A stretch of DNA of 64,000 nt, taken from NCBI RefSeq assembly GCF_017349075.1, contig NZ_JAFMOF010000003.1, positions 434,001 to 498,000 of the forward strand, given 5' to 3'. The stretch's first letter is position 1, and every line of letters starts with the position of its first letter. The stretch is from Streptomyces triculaminicus. Lineage in GTDB: Bacteria > Actinomycetota > Actinomycetes > Streptomycetales > Streptomycetaceae. The position numbers and the translations under genes are program-made. This document shows positions 17,187-24,694 of the stretch, one piece after another. The notes under the pieces are model-generated. The model did no database searches and was not told the origin of the DNA. It saw only the letters and a list, made by a program, of their open reading frames with translations.

Positions 17187-17833
17187 AGCTTCTCCTCCGA
17201 CGCCTGTACGTACACCGTGCCGTTGCCCGACAGCTCGAGCCGGAACGCCTCCCCGCTGCCCCGCCCGACGACCTCGCGCCAGCCGAGCGCGGCCGTCAGC
17301 TTGTTGCGTACGTCCCCGCGGTGCGCGACGTACGCCTGCGGGTCGACGGTGACCGGCCGCTGCGCGCTGATGGGCAGCTCGATCACGCCGCCGTGCGCCA
17401 TCACCGCCACCGCGCCATGGCCCTTGAGGGTCGTGGTGAAGAGCCCCTGCCCGGTCACCTGACCGCGCACCATGCCCATCACGCCCCCCTGCGACCCCAT
17501 GAACATCGTTCCCTGCTGCAGGCCGCCCTCGAAGGCCAGCAGCCGGTCCGCCTCCACGTACAACGTGTCCCCGGAGAGCTCCACGACATGGACGTGATGG
17601 CCGCCATGGCCGAACATCACCGTCCCGCTGCCCTCCACGGTCATCAGCGGGGTGGCCTCGTTGGCGATCCGCCGGCCGATCATCCCCATGACGCCGCCCT
17701 GGCCGCCGGCGATGCTCGGGGTGAAGGAGACGTCGCCCTTGTAGGCGAGCATCGCCCCGCGCTGGCTGAACAGCCGCTGCCCCGGAACCACCTGGGCCTC
17801 GACCATCCGCGAGTTCAGAAGCCGGAACGCCAT
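17183..17833 (-). CDS. AIM24-family protein 2 of 3
   Basis: This 216-residue beta-rich protein starts MAFRLLNSRMVEAQVVPG. It has internal glycine-rich repeats such as GGQGGVMGMIGRR and SQGGVMGMVRGQV, plus GEAFRLELSGNGTVYVQAS near the end. It has no signal peptide or membrane segment. The start ATG overlaps the preceding stop by one base (TGATG) and its own stop overlaps the next start (GTGA), so the three AIM24 genes form a tightly coupled operon. Function is unknown; heteromeric assembly is my inference from the coupling. Confidence 0.85.
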   Translation of the reverse strand: MAFRLLNSRMVEAQVVPGQRLFSQRGAMLAYKGDVSFTPSIAGGQGGVMGMIGRRIANEATPLMTVEGSGTVMFGHGGHHVHVVELSGDTLYVEADRLLAFEGGLQQGTMFMGSQGGVMGMVRGQVTGQGLFTTTLKGHGAVAVMAHGGVIELPISAQRPVTVDPQAYVAHRGDVRNKLTAALGWREVVGRGSGEAFRLELSGNGTVYVQASEEKL

Positions 17834-18471
17834 CAGATGTCACCCCCCACCGTGTTCCGCTCGCTCGGCTGGACGTACACGAGCCCCTCGCCCTCGAAGC
17901 GGATCTGGAACGCCTCTCCCGAGCCCTCGCCCATGAACGTCCGGAAGTTCACCCCGGACTGGAAGTGCTGCTTGAGCCGGCCCGTGTGCGCGATGTACGC
18001 GCCCGGGTCGACCTGCAACGGCGTCTGCGGGGTCACCCGCAGGATGATCGCCGACCCGTCGGAGAGGATCGCCGCCTGGCCGGAGCCCTCGACGGTCGTG
18101 GTGAACAGCCCGTTGCCCTGCGAGGCGCCCCGCAGGCCCGTGAAGGTCGTCCCGGTCCGCAGCGCCGAGTCCGTACAGAGCAGGTTGCTCGCCTCGACGT
18201 ACAGCGTCTCGCCCCGCAGCGTGACGAGGTTGATCTCGCTCGCCCGGTCCGCGAAGTAGCAGGTGCCGTGTCCCTTCACCTCCATGACTTCCATCGATTC
18301 GCCGGTGAGCCGGCGGGTGACCATGCCCCGCAGGCCGTCACCGCCGCCGGTCATCTTCTTGAATGCCATCTCGCCCTCGTACGCGACCATCGAGCCGTTC
18401 TTGGCCTTGACCGCGTCCCCCGTCATGTCGACGGCGAGGACCTTGCTCCCGTGGAGCCGAAACTGAGCCAC
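17833..18471 (-). CDS. AIM24-family protein 1 of 3
   Basis: This 212-residue protein starts MAQFRLHGSKVLAVDMTGD and carries FKKMTGGGDGLRGMVTRR and FTGLRGASQGNGLFTTTVEGSG, parallel to segments of the second copy (QGLFTTTLKGHG). It ends GLVYVQPSERNTVGGDI. It is the first gene of the three-gene operon and is divergent from the DUF3817 gene at 18654, with 182 bases between them. The family is named after mitochondrial AIM24. In Streptomyces the triplet is widespread, from memory, but uncharacterised. Confidence 0.85.
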   Translation of the reverse strand: MAQFRLHGSKVLAVDMTGDAVKAKNGSMVAYEGEMAFKKMTGGGDGLRGMVTRRLTGESMEVMEVKGHGTCYFADRASEINLVTLRGETLYVEASNLLCTDSALRTGTTFTGLRGASQGNGLFTTTVEGSGQAAILSDGSAIILRVTPQTPLQVDPGAYIAHTGRLKQHFQSGVNFRTFMGEGSGEAFQIRFEGEGLVYVQPSERNTVGGDI

Positions 18472-18653
18472 GCCCCGACGCTAGCGGGCGGACATACGGC
18501 TCCAACAGGCCCCATGGTCCGGCAAACGCGCCACACCACCCCGGAACCGGACCCGCATCCCTTGATCACCGGCGTGGCTGCGACAATGGGGGAGTTTGTG
18601 AATGCCGTCACAAGCTGTGACGGCCCCGCCACTAGCGACGAAGGTGTGCCCCC

Positions 18654-18998
18654 GTGGACCTCATGACCGCCTCCGCCCTGCGCCGGCTCCGCCTGGTCTC
18701 CGCCCCGGAGGCCGTTTCCTTCCTGCTCCTGGGCGTCTGCTCGGTGCTCAAGCGCACCACCGACTTCAACGCCGTTCCGGTGATGGGCGCCGTCCACGGC
18801 ATCCTCTTCATCATCTACGTCATCTTCTGGCTCGACGCCTGGAACAAGACCAAGTGGGACCTGAAGACCGCGGCCCTCTACTTCGTCCTCTCCGTCCTGC
18901 CCTTCGGCGGCTTCTTCGCCGAGCGCAAGCTGCGCCGTGAGGCCGAGGCGAGCGTCATCGCCGCCCGCGCCCGCAAGGAGAGCGTGATCAACGCATGA
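18654..18998 (+). CDS. DUF3817 integral membrane protein
   Basis: This 114-residue protein starts at GTG 18654 and has three hydrophobic helices: AVSFLLLGVCSVL, MGAVHGILFIIYVIFW and LYFVLSVLPFGGFF. A charged C-terminal helix (FAERKLRREAEASV) follows. This is the DUF3817 pattern. Function is unknown. The stop overlaps the next start as ATGA, coupling it to a thiamine-binding gene that is now broken. A second DUF3817 gene lies at 21661. Confidence 0.85.
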   Translation: MDLMTASALRRLRLVSAPEAVSFLLLGVCSVLKRTTDFNAVPVMGAVHGILFIIYVIFWLDAWNKTKWDLKTAALYFVLSVLPFGGFFAERKLRREAEASVIAARARKESVINA

Positions 18999-19054
18999 TC
19001 GTCGCCTTCTCCGTCTCCCCAGTGAGACACCGAGGGCAGCCAGGCAGCCGCTAA
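18995..19054 (+). pseudogene. 5' fragment of MTH1187-family thiamine-binding protein gene
   Basis: An ATGA overlap with the DUF3817 stop gives MIVAFSVSP, the conserved start of the MTH1187/YkoF-like thiamine-binding family. The family sequence then ends and ten unrelated residues run to a TAA at 19054. The matching 3' half resumes at 20855, beyond the serine recombinase. The gene has been interrupted. Confidence 0.8.
19019..19026. repeat. Left CCAGTGAG, candidate attachment-site core
   Basis: The 8-bp sequence CCAGTGAG marks the point where the thiamine-binding gene is lost on the left. The same 8 bp occurs at 20850-20857 at the right junction. Eight bases is short for a proof of site-specific integration. 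Confidence 0.4.
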
Positions 19055-19388
19055 GGCTTCATGCGCGTCTGTGGCCCGTGCGTGGGAGTTTCGCCAGGTC
19101 CGCATGTCCATCATGCGGCCACGGCCTGACCCGGGCATTCGTCGGTGTGCCGGTAGATCATGACAGGTGGCCCGGACGCGTGGTCCGTGTGCCCCCGGCG
19201 GACCAGTTCCAGGGGCTTGATCAGCCTCTTGCAGGCAGAACAGTGCTCACCCCTCAACAACACCTCTCCATGAGAGGTAACCGGAATTGAGCGTCATACC
19301 GTCACTTCGTCACCGTGATGCCGACGGCCTATGCGAACGGCCCGCTGCCATAGTTCCGGCAACGGGCCGTGAGCGGGTGTCGGGTGGC
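19055..19388. other. Gene-free left part of the element
   Basis: No credible gene is visible. There is a small perfect inverted repeat (ACCTCTC, CAT, GAGAGGT at 19262-19278) and the recombinase terminator at 19337-19370. Base composition is slightly less GC-rich than the flanks. Confidence 0.5.
19337..19370 (-). terminator. Terminator hairpin of the serine recombinase
   Basis: A 13-bp stem (ACGGCCCGCTGCC against GGCAACGGGCCGT, one mismatch) with loop ATAGTTCC lies 19 bases past the recombinase stop. Confidence 0.65.
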
Positions 19389-20777
19389 CTACGCGGCCTC
19401 GGCCTCCACCCTGGGGATGGCGGCCGACTTCGCTGCGTGGGCTTCTTCTTCGGTCGCCGGTCCCCATGCGAAGGACAGGCGGTCCGCGACTCCGCGCGGG
19501 TGCAGAGTCACGCACATGTTCATCAGCCGGAGAAGGTGGGCGCGGCCGGTTTCGTCCTCCGCCTCCCACGCTTCCGCCATGGTGCGTCCGGTCGGAACGG
19601 ATACCTCCCGGGTCTCCGGGTCGTGATCGGCTTGCAGCCGGGTGTACGCGGCTTCCAGCTCCGCCGCCTTGCGCTCAAGGATCGGCAGCATCAGCGCACC
19701 GGCGGTGGCCATGCGCTCCGCCACCCGCTCGGCCTGCTCCTGGATCTCTTCGATCTCCGCCGACAAGTCGTTGCCGCCCTCAAGGCGAACATGCCATTCG
19801 TTGAACCTGCCGAACACGGTCAGGAACTCATGCTCCACGCGTTGATCAAGCGTCTCGGCGTAGATGGTGGTGTGGCCTGCCTTGCAGCGGTAGAGCGGTA
19901 CGCCCTTGTCCGATGTTCCGCCGTTCAGCTTGCAGCCGCGATAGCAGACCGTCATGCCGGAGCACATCGGCGTAGCACGTCGCGGCGCGCGATTCTTGCC
20001 GGTGGCCAGGGCGTCCATGCGGTCCCGCGCCGCCCGCAACTCCGCAGCGGAGAGGATCGGCTCCGCGAACTGGACGGGCGTGACGCCGTCTGCCCCAGTG
20101 ATCAGCTTCCCCTTGTGGGTGCGCTGGCCGCGCAGCGTCGGTGCCTTCAGCAGGCGTCGCCACTGCGGCTCGCTGACACCCACGATCCTCGCCGTGCCAG
20201 CCACCGTTCCGCCGTTGACCAGGGTGGCCACAGCGTCCCGGATCTGTGCCGCTTGCTCGGGGTCTATCTCCAGGTAGGCGGCGTCGTCACGTCGCACGAT
20301 GCGGTACCCGCGAGGTGCGCGCCCCGATGCCCAGCGTCCTTGCTGGCGGCGCGTGGCGTGGCCTTCCGTGATGCGATCCTTGATCATCTCGCGTTCCCAC
20401 TCGGCCAGTGCCGCCAGCACGACGGCGACCATGCGGCCAGTGGGGGTCAGGGTGTTGATCGTGCCGTCGGTCGTGGCGATGTTGACGCCGTAGCGCTCGC
20501 CCCATGACACGAGCCGCAGGAACTCGGACACGCTGCGCGCGTACCGGTCCAGCTTCCACGCGATCACGAGGTCGGGCCGGGCGGCCATGAGCGCACTCAT
20601 CTGCTGTCGCGCCTCAAGTGGCTTGGCGCCCGACACGTTGGCGTCGGAGTACTCCACGGCGTCGCTCAGGTCGTACCCATTCGCCGTGAGCCACCGCCGG
20701 GCCGCCTCTCGCTGCGTCTCAAGCGATGCGGAGTCCTCCGCCTCCCGGGACAGTCGCAGGTAGATCGCAATGCGCAT
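19389..20777 (-). CDS. Large serine recombinase / integrase
   Basis: This 462-residue protein starts MRIAIYLRLSREAEDSASLETQ. Serine 10 is the expected nucleophile. The resolvase domain continues with AWKLDRYARSVSEF and the long E-helix region LAEWEREMIKDRITEG. A recombinase domain has GRAPRGYRIVRRD. A zinc-ribbon-like region has MCSGMTVCYRGCKLN and YRCKAGH. A coiled coil follows (IEEIQEQAERVAERM). The size is close to the R4-type phage integrases. Such enzymes integrate phages or mobile elements at a specific attB. Only this gene remains in the element, between two halves of a thiamine-binding gene. Its start and catalytic domain look intact. Confidence 0.9.
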   Translation of the reverse strand: MRIAIYLRLSREAEDSASLETQREAARRWLTANGYDLSDAVEYSDANVSGAKPLEARQQMSALMAARPDLVIAWKLDRYARSVSEFLRLVSWGERYGVNIATTDGTINTLTPTGRMVAVVLAALAEWEREMIKDRITEGHATRRQQGRWASGRAPRGYRIVRRDDAAYLEIDPEQAAQIRDAVATLVNGGTVAGTARIVGVSEPQWRRLLKAPTLRGQRTHKGKLITGADGVTPVQFAEPILSAAELRAARDRMDALATGKNRAPRRATPMCSGMTVCYRGCKLNGGTSDKGVPLYRCKAGHTTIYAETLDQRVEHEFLTVFGRFNEWHVRLEGGNDLSAEIEEIQEQAERVAERMATAGALMLPILERKAAELEAAYTRLQADHDPETREVSVPTGRTMAEAWEAEDETGRAHLLRLMNMCVTLHPRGVADRLSFAWGPATEEEAHAAKSAAIPRVEAEAA

Positions 20778-20849
20778 GCCTCAATCCCCTCCCACCCCAA
20801 AACAGGGATCACCATGTTGTCAGAATGTGTTGCCAGAGGTGCCCCTTTT

Positions 20850-20857
20850 CCAGTGAG
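20850..20857. repeat. Right CCAGTGAG, candidate attachment-site core
   Basis: This is the second copy of CCAGTGAG, lying where the 3' half of the thiamine-binding gene resumes. The reading frame crosses this copy in a different phase from the left copy. Confidence 0.4.
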
Positions 20858-21022
20858 TGGGACGAGGTCATGGACGTCGTCAAGCGCGCCGTCGCCGCCG
20901 TCGAGGCGCGCTACGGACGCGTCTCGCTCGTCCTGAAGGCCGACATCCGCGAAGGTGTCACGGACGGTCTCACGTCCAAGGTCGCCACGGTCGAGCGCTA
21001 TCTGGAGCAGGGCGGGGCCTGA
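20855..21022 (+). pseudogene. 3' fragment of MTH1187-family thiamine-binding protein gene
   Basis: The frame EWDEVMDVVKRAVAAVEARY then VSLVLKADIREGVTDGL and VATVERYLEQ is the C-terminal half of the MTH1187-type thiamine-binding fold. No start codon with a ribosome site precedes it inside the family region. It pairs with the nine-codon fragment at 18995. Confidence 0.8.
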
Positions 21023-21101
21023 CGCCCCGCACCGCCGTGGTCGCGTCCCGGTATCCGGGATGGGGGAGATCGGGATGCGACCGCCCGGTATGGTCGGTCG
21101 G

Positions 21102-21611
21102 GTGCCGAAGCCGCTCAGCCTCCCGTTCGACCCCATCGCCCGCGCCGACGAGCTCTGGAAGCAGCGCTGGGGATCGGTGCCCTCCATGGCCGCGATCACC
21201 TCGATCATGCGGGCGCACCAGATCCTGCTCGGACAGGTCGACGCGGTCGTCAAGCCGTACGGGCTCACCTTCGCGCGCTACGAGGCGCTGGTGCTGCTGA
21301 CCTTCTCCAAGGCCGGCGAACTGCCGATGTCCAAGATCGGCGAGCGGCTGATGGTCCACCCGACGTCGGTCACCAACACCGTGGACCGCCTGGTCAAGGC
21401 CGGCCTGGTGGACAAGCGCCCCAACCCCAACGACGGCCGCGGCACGCTCGCCTCGATCACCGGCAAGGGCCGCGAGGTCGTCGAGTCGGCCACCCGCGAC
21501 CTGATGGCGATGGACTTCGGGCTCGGCGCGTACGACGCGGAGGAGTGCGGGGACATCTTCCGGATGCTGCGGCCCCTGCGGGTCGCCTCCGGCGACTTCG
21601 CCGAGGACTGA
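21102..21611 (+). CDS. MarR-family transcriptional regulator
   Basis: This 169-residue winged-helix protein begins VPKPLSLPFDPIARADELW at GTG 21102. Upstream in-frame ATGs at 21060 and 21090 add residues I do not expect in the family. The DNA-binding part is MSKIGERLMVHPTSVTNTVDRLVKAG (as a region) followed by the wing KRPNPNDGRGTLASIT. From memory, homologues sit next to a DUF3817 gene in other Streptomyces, and one follows here 49 bases downstream. Target and ligand are unknown. Confidence 0.87.
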   Translation: MPKPLSLPFDPIARADELWKQRWGSVPSMAAITSIMRAHQILLGQVDAVVKPYGLTFARYEALVLLTFSKAGELPMSKIGERLMVHPTSVTNTVDRLVKAGLVDKRPNPNDGRGTLASITGKGREVVESATRDLMAMDFGLGAYDAEECGDIFRMLRPLRVASGDFAED

Positions 21612-21660
21612 CGCGCGGGCCGACCCGCGCGAAGATCCCGCAAATCGGGCGGTTACGCTC

Positions 21661-21999
21661 ATGGGCATGAAGCGAAGCGTGCTGACCCGCTACCGGGTGA
21701 TGGCCTATCTGACCGCCGTGATGCTGCTGGTGCTCTGCGCCGCCATGGTCTTCAAGTACGGCTTCGATACCGGCGCGGGCGCCACGCTCGTGATCTCCCA
21801 GATCCACGGCGTGCTCTTCATCATCTACCTCGTCTTCGCCTTCGACCTGGGCTCCAAGGCCAAGTGGCCGGTCGGCAAGCTCCTGTGGGTGCTGGTCTCC
21901 GGCACGATCCCGACCGCCGCGTTCTTCGTCGAGCGCAAGGTCGTCCGGGAGATCGAGCCGATGATCGCCGACGAGGCGCCGGCCGTCGCCAAGGCCTGA
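21661..21999 (+). CDS. DUF3817 integral membrane protein (second copy)
   Basis: This 112-residue protein has three membrane helices: VMAYLTAVMLLVLCAAMVF, QIHGVLFIIYLVFAF and LLWVLVSGTIPTAAFF. The helix IHGVLFIIYLVF closely matches VHGILFIIYVIF in the copy at 18654. ATG 21661 or ATG 21667 (MKRSVLTRYR) may be the start. It follows the MarR gene closely, so the two may be co-transcribed. Function is unknown. Confidence 0.85.
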   Translation: MGMKRSVLTRYRVMAYLTAVMLLVLCAAMVFKYGFDTGAGATLVISQIHGVLFIIYLVFAFDLGSKAKWPVGKLLWVLVSGTIPTAAFFVERKVVREIEPMIADEAPAVAKA

Positions 22000-22045
22000 C
22001 CTTTCTCCGCCGGGCGCAGTACGCGCCCGGCGGTTGCCCATCGAC

Positions 22046-22069
22046 ATTTACTAGGACGTCCTAGTAAAT
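22046..22069. promoter_or_regulatory. 24-bp perfect palindrome upstream of icmA
   Basis: The half-site ATTTACTAGGAC is followed directly by its exact complement, with no spacer. The site ends eight bases before the icmA ATG. Perfect palindromes of this size and place usually bind a dimeric repressor of the TetR or GntR type. The TetR gene at 23803 is the nearest candidate, which is inference only. Confidence 0.75.
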
Positions 22070-22077
22070 TCGGAGGC

Positions 22078-23778
22078 ATGGACGCTGAAGCCATCGAGGA
22101 GGGCCGTCGCCGCTGGCAGGCCCGCTATGACAAGGCCCGCAAGCGGGACGCGGACTTCACCACGCTGTCCGGGGACGAGGTCGAGCCGCTCTACGGCCCC
22201 CGCCCCGGCGACACCTACGAGGGCTTCGAGCGGATCGGCTGGCCCGGCGAGTACCCCTTCACCCGCGGTCTGCACGCCACCGGCTACCGCGGCCGGACCT
22301 GGACCATCCGCCAGTTCGCCGGGTTCGGCAACGCCGAGCAGACCAACGAGCGCTACAAGATGATCCTGGCCGCCGGCGGCGGCGGGCTCTCCGTCGCCTT
22401 CGACATGCCCACCCTCATGGGCCGCGACTCCGACGACCCCCGCTCCCTCGGCGAGGTCGGCCACTGCGGCGTCGCCATAGACTCCGCCGCCGACATGGAG
22501 ATCCTCTTCAGGGACATCCCGCTGGGCGACGTCACCACCTCCATGACGATCAGCGGGCCCGCCGTCCCCGCCTTCTGCATGTACCTGGTCGCCGCCGAGC
22601 GGCAGGGCGTCGACACCGGCGTCCTCAACGGCACCCTGCAGACGGACATCTTCAAGGAGTACATCGCGCAGAAGGAGTGGCTCTTCCCGCCCGAGCCCCA
22701 CCTGCGCCTGATCGGCGACCTGATGGAGCACTGCGCGAGCTCCATCCCCGCCTACAAGCCGCTGTCCGTCTCCGGCTACCACATCCGCGAGGCCGGGGCC
22801 ACGGCCGCGCAGGAGCTCGCCTACACGCTCGCCGACGGCTTCGGCTACGTGGAGCTGGGGCTCAGCCGCGGCCTCGACGTAGACGTCTTCGCGCCGGGCC
22901 TGTCCTTCTTCTTCGACGCCCACCTCGACTTCTTCGAGGAGATCGCGAAGTTCCGAGCGGCCCGCCGCATCTGGGCCCGCTGGATGAAGGAGGTCTACGG
23001 CGCGAAGACCGACAAGGCCCAGTGGCTGCGCTTCCACACCCAGACCGCCGGCGTCTCGCTCACGGCCCAGCAGCCGTACAACAACGTCGTGCGTACGGCC
23101 GTGGAGGCGCTGGCCGCCGTGCTCGGCGGCACCAACTCGCTCCACACCAACGCCCTCGACGAGACGCTGGCCCTGCCCAGCGAGCAGGCCGCCGAGATCG
23201 CCCTGCGCACCCAGCAGGTGCTGATGGAGGAGACCGGCGTCGCCAACGTCGCCGACCCGCTGGGCGGCTCCTGGTACGTCGAGCAGCTCACCGACCGCAT
23301 CGAGGCCGACGCCGAGAAGATCTTCGAGCAGATCAGGGAGCGCGGCCTGCGGGCGCACCCCGACGGCAGGCACCCCATCGGCCCCATCACCTCCGGCATC
23401 CTGCGCGGCATCGAGGACGGCTGGTTCACCGGCGAGATCGCCGAGAGCGCCTTCCAGTACCAGCGGTCCCTGGAGAAGGGCGCCAAGCGCGTCGTCGGCG
23501 TCAACTGCCACGAGGGCTCGGTGACCGGCGACCTGGAGATCCTGCGGGTCAGCCACGAGGTCGAGCGCGAGCAGGTGCGCGTCCTGGCCGACCGCAAGAC
23601 GCACCGCGACGACGCGAAGGTGCGCCGGTCCCTGGAGGCCATGCTGGCCGCCGCGCGGGACGGCTCGAACATGATCGGTCCGATGCTCGAGGCGGTTCGG
23701 GCCGAGGCCACCATGGGTGAGATCTGCGACGTCCTGCGCGAGGAGTGGGGCGTGTACACGGAGCCGGCGGGGTTCTGA
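22078..23778 (+). CDS. icmA: Isobutyryl-CoA mutase large subunit IcmA
   Basis: This 566-residue protein is the substrate-binding barrel of a B12-dependent acyl-CoA mutase. Two residues separate isobutyryl-CoA mutase from methylmalonyl-CoA mutase: Phe80 (RQFAGFG) instead of Tyr, and Gln198 (KEYIAQKEW) instead of Arg. Both isobutyryl types are seen at exactly those numbers, which also supports the start at 22078. There is no cobalamin-binding domain (no DxHxxG), so a separate IcmB subunit is needed; it is not in the window. The enzyme interconverts isobutyryl- and n-butyryl-CoA, linking valine breakdown to polyketide precursors. The GGAGG ribosome site is only one base from the ATG. A 24-bp palindrome precedes it. 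Confidence 0.93.
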   Translation: MDAEAIEEGRRRWQARYDKARKRDADFTTLSGDEVEPLYGPRPGDTYEGFERIGWPGEYPFTRGLHATGYRGRTWTIRQFAGFGNAEQTNERYKMILAAGGGGLSVAFDMPTLMGRDSDDPRSLGEVGHCGVAIDSAADMEILFRDIPLGDVTTSMTISGPAVPAFCMYLVAAERQGVDTGVLNGTLQTDIFKEYIAQKEWLFPPEPHLRLIGDLMEHCASSIPAYKPLSVSGYHIREAGATAAQELAYTLADGFGYVELGLSRGLDVDVFAPGLSFFFDAHLDFFEEIAKFRAARRIWARWMKEVYGAKTDKAQWLRFHTQTAGVSLTAQQPYNNVVRTAVEALAAVLGGTNSLHTNALDETLALPSEQAAEIALRTQQVLMEETGVANVADPLGGSWYVEQLTDRIEADAEKIFEQIRERGLRAHPDGRHPIGPITSGILRGIEDGWFTGEIAESAFQYQRSLEKGAKRVVGVNCHEGSVTGDLEILRVSHEVEREQVRVLADRKTHRDDAKVRRSLEAMLAAARDGSNMIGPMLEAVRAEATMGEICDVLREEWGVYTEPAGF

Positions 23779-23802
23779 GGGACCGCGCTGCGCGCGGCGT
23801 CC

Positions 23803-24488
23803 TCAAACGCCGGACGGGCTGCTGTTCAGCCCGTCCGGCGTTCGAGCCCCGGTTGCGGACCCCAGCCCGCCCACCAGCACTCCCGCGAACGTCCGGGCCC
23901 ACTCCTCGTCCACGGACTCGGCACTCACCAGCGTCCGGTGGACGACGGCCCCGGCGATCACGTCGAAGATCAGATCCGCCGTACGGGCCGCCACCTCCGG
24001 GTCGTCCTCCCGCGGCAGCTCCCCCCGCGCCTGCGCGCGCTCGCGCCCCAGCAGCACCAGCGACTTCTGCCGGTCGACGATCGCGGAACGGATCCGGTCG
24101 CGCAGGGCGTCGTCCCGCGTCGACTCCGCGACCACGGCCATGAGGGCCGTCTTGGTCTCCGGCCGCTCCAGCAGCGCGGCGAACCGCAGCACGACGCCCT
24201 CGATGTCGGCCTGCAGGCTGCCCCGGTCGGGGAGCTCGAGGTGTTCGTCGAAGAGGGCGGCGACCGCGTCCACCACCAGCTCGTTCTTGCTCGCCCAGCG
24301 GCGGTAGAGGGTGGTCTTGGCGACCCCGGCGCGCGCCGCCACGTCGCCCATCGTCAGCTTGCCCCAGCCCAGTTCGACCAGCGCGGTGCGCGTCGCGTGC
24401 AGGATCGCCCGGTCCGCCGCGGGATCGCGGGGCCGGCCCGTGCGGCCGCCGCCGGGGCGGTGGTGGGCGGGGGCGGGGCGGAACTCAT
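23803..24488 (-). CDS. TetR-family transcriptional regulator (N-terminus frameshifted)
   Basis: The HTH region MGDVAARAGVAKTTLYRRW (ATG 24351) is clear, but it is preceded in frame by GRPRDPAADRAILHATRTAL, a typical TetR N-terminal helix, without any ATG or GTG start. An ATG at 24488 (MSSAPPPPTTAP) lies one frame away. Adding one base in the C-rich run near 24440-24480 joins them into 228 residues. I give that extent. As given, the open frame from ATG is 23803-24351 (182 residues). The last codons lie inside the terminator hairpin. It may repress icmA, which is convergent with it. Confidence 0.8.
23806..23842. terminator. Bidirectional terminator between icmA and tetR
   Basis: A perfect 16-bp stem (AACGCCGGACGGGCTG and its complement) with loop CTGTT lies 27 bases after the icmA stop. 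It overlaps the 3' end of the tetR frame on the other strand. Confidence 0.85.
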
Positions 24489-24694
24489 GGGGCCGACCCT
24501 ACCGCCGAGTAAGGGAGCGGGTGTGAGACGCAGATCACGGGGAAACCTTGCCGGAGAACCCACCCCTGCAGTTACGCTACGGCTCGTAGCGTAAGAGCGA
24601 CAACCACGGACGCCAGGTGGGGACCCGGCGTCACAGCGGAACCGCTACCGCCGTACTTTTCCGGTTCACCGCGTGCAGGGGGGAGGATAGGCCC

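Larger units (their letters stand above)
19019..20857. mobile_element. Minimal serine-recombinase element (about 1.8 kb)
   Basis: The segment between the two CCAGTGAG copies holds one intact gene, a serine recombinase, and about 330 bases without genes on its left. It splits an MTH1187-family gene: nine codons remain on the left and 55 on the right. About 37 codons of the expected middle are missing. Either a larger prophage or integrative element decayed, or the insertion deleted host DNA. Confidence 0.65.

Noticed and set aside
19389..20777. A complete prophage at the serine recombinase
   Set aside because: No structural, replication or lysis genes are present between the junctions; only the recombinase.
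20726..21022. Treating the 98-codon frame from 20726 as a real protein
   Set aside because: Its first 43 codons lie in the element and look random; only the last 55 match the thiamine-binding family.
24354..24563. Separate small gene upstream of tetR
   Set aside because: Its first 15 residues look like the displaced N-terminus of TetR and the rest is out-of-frame; a single-base frameshift explains it better.
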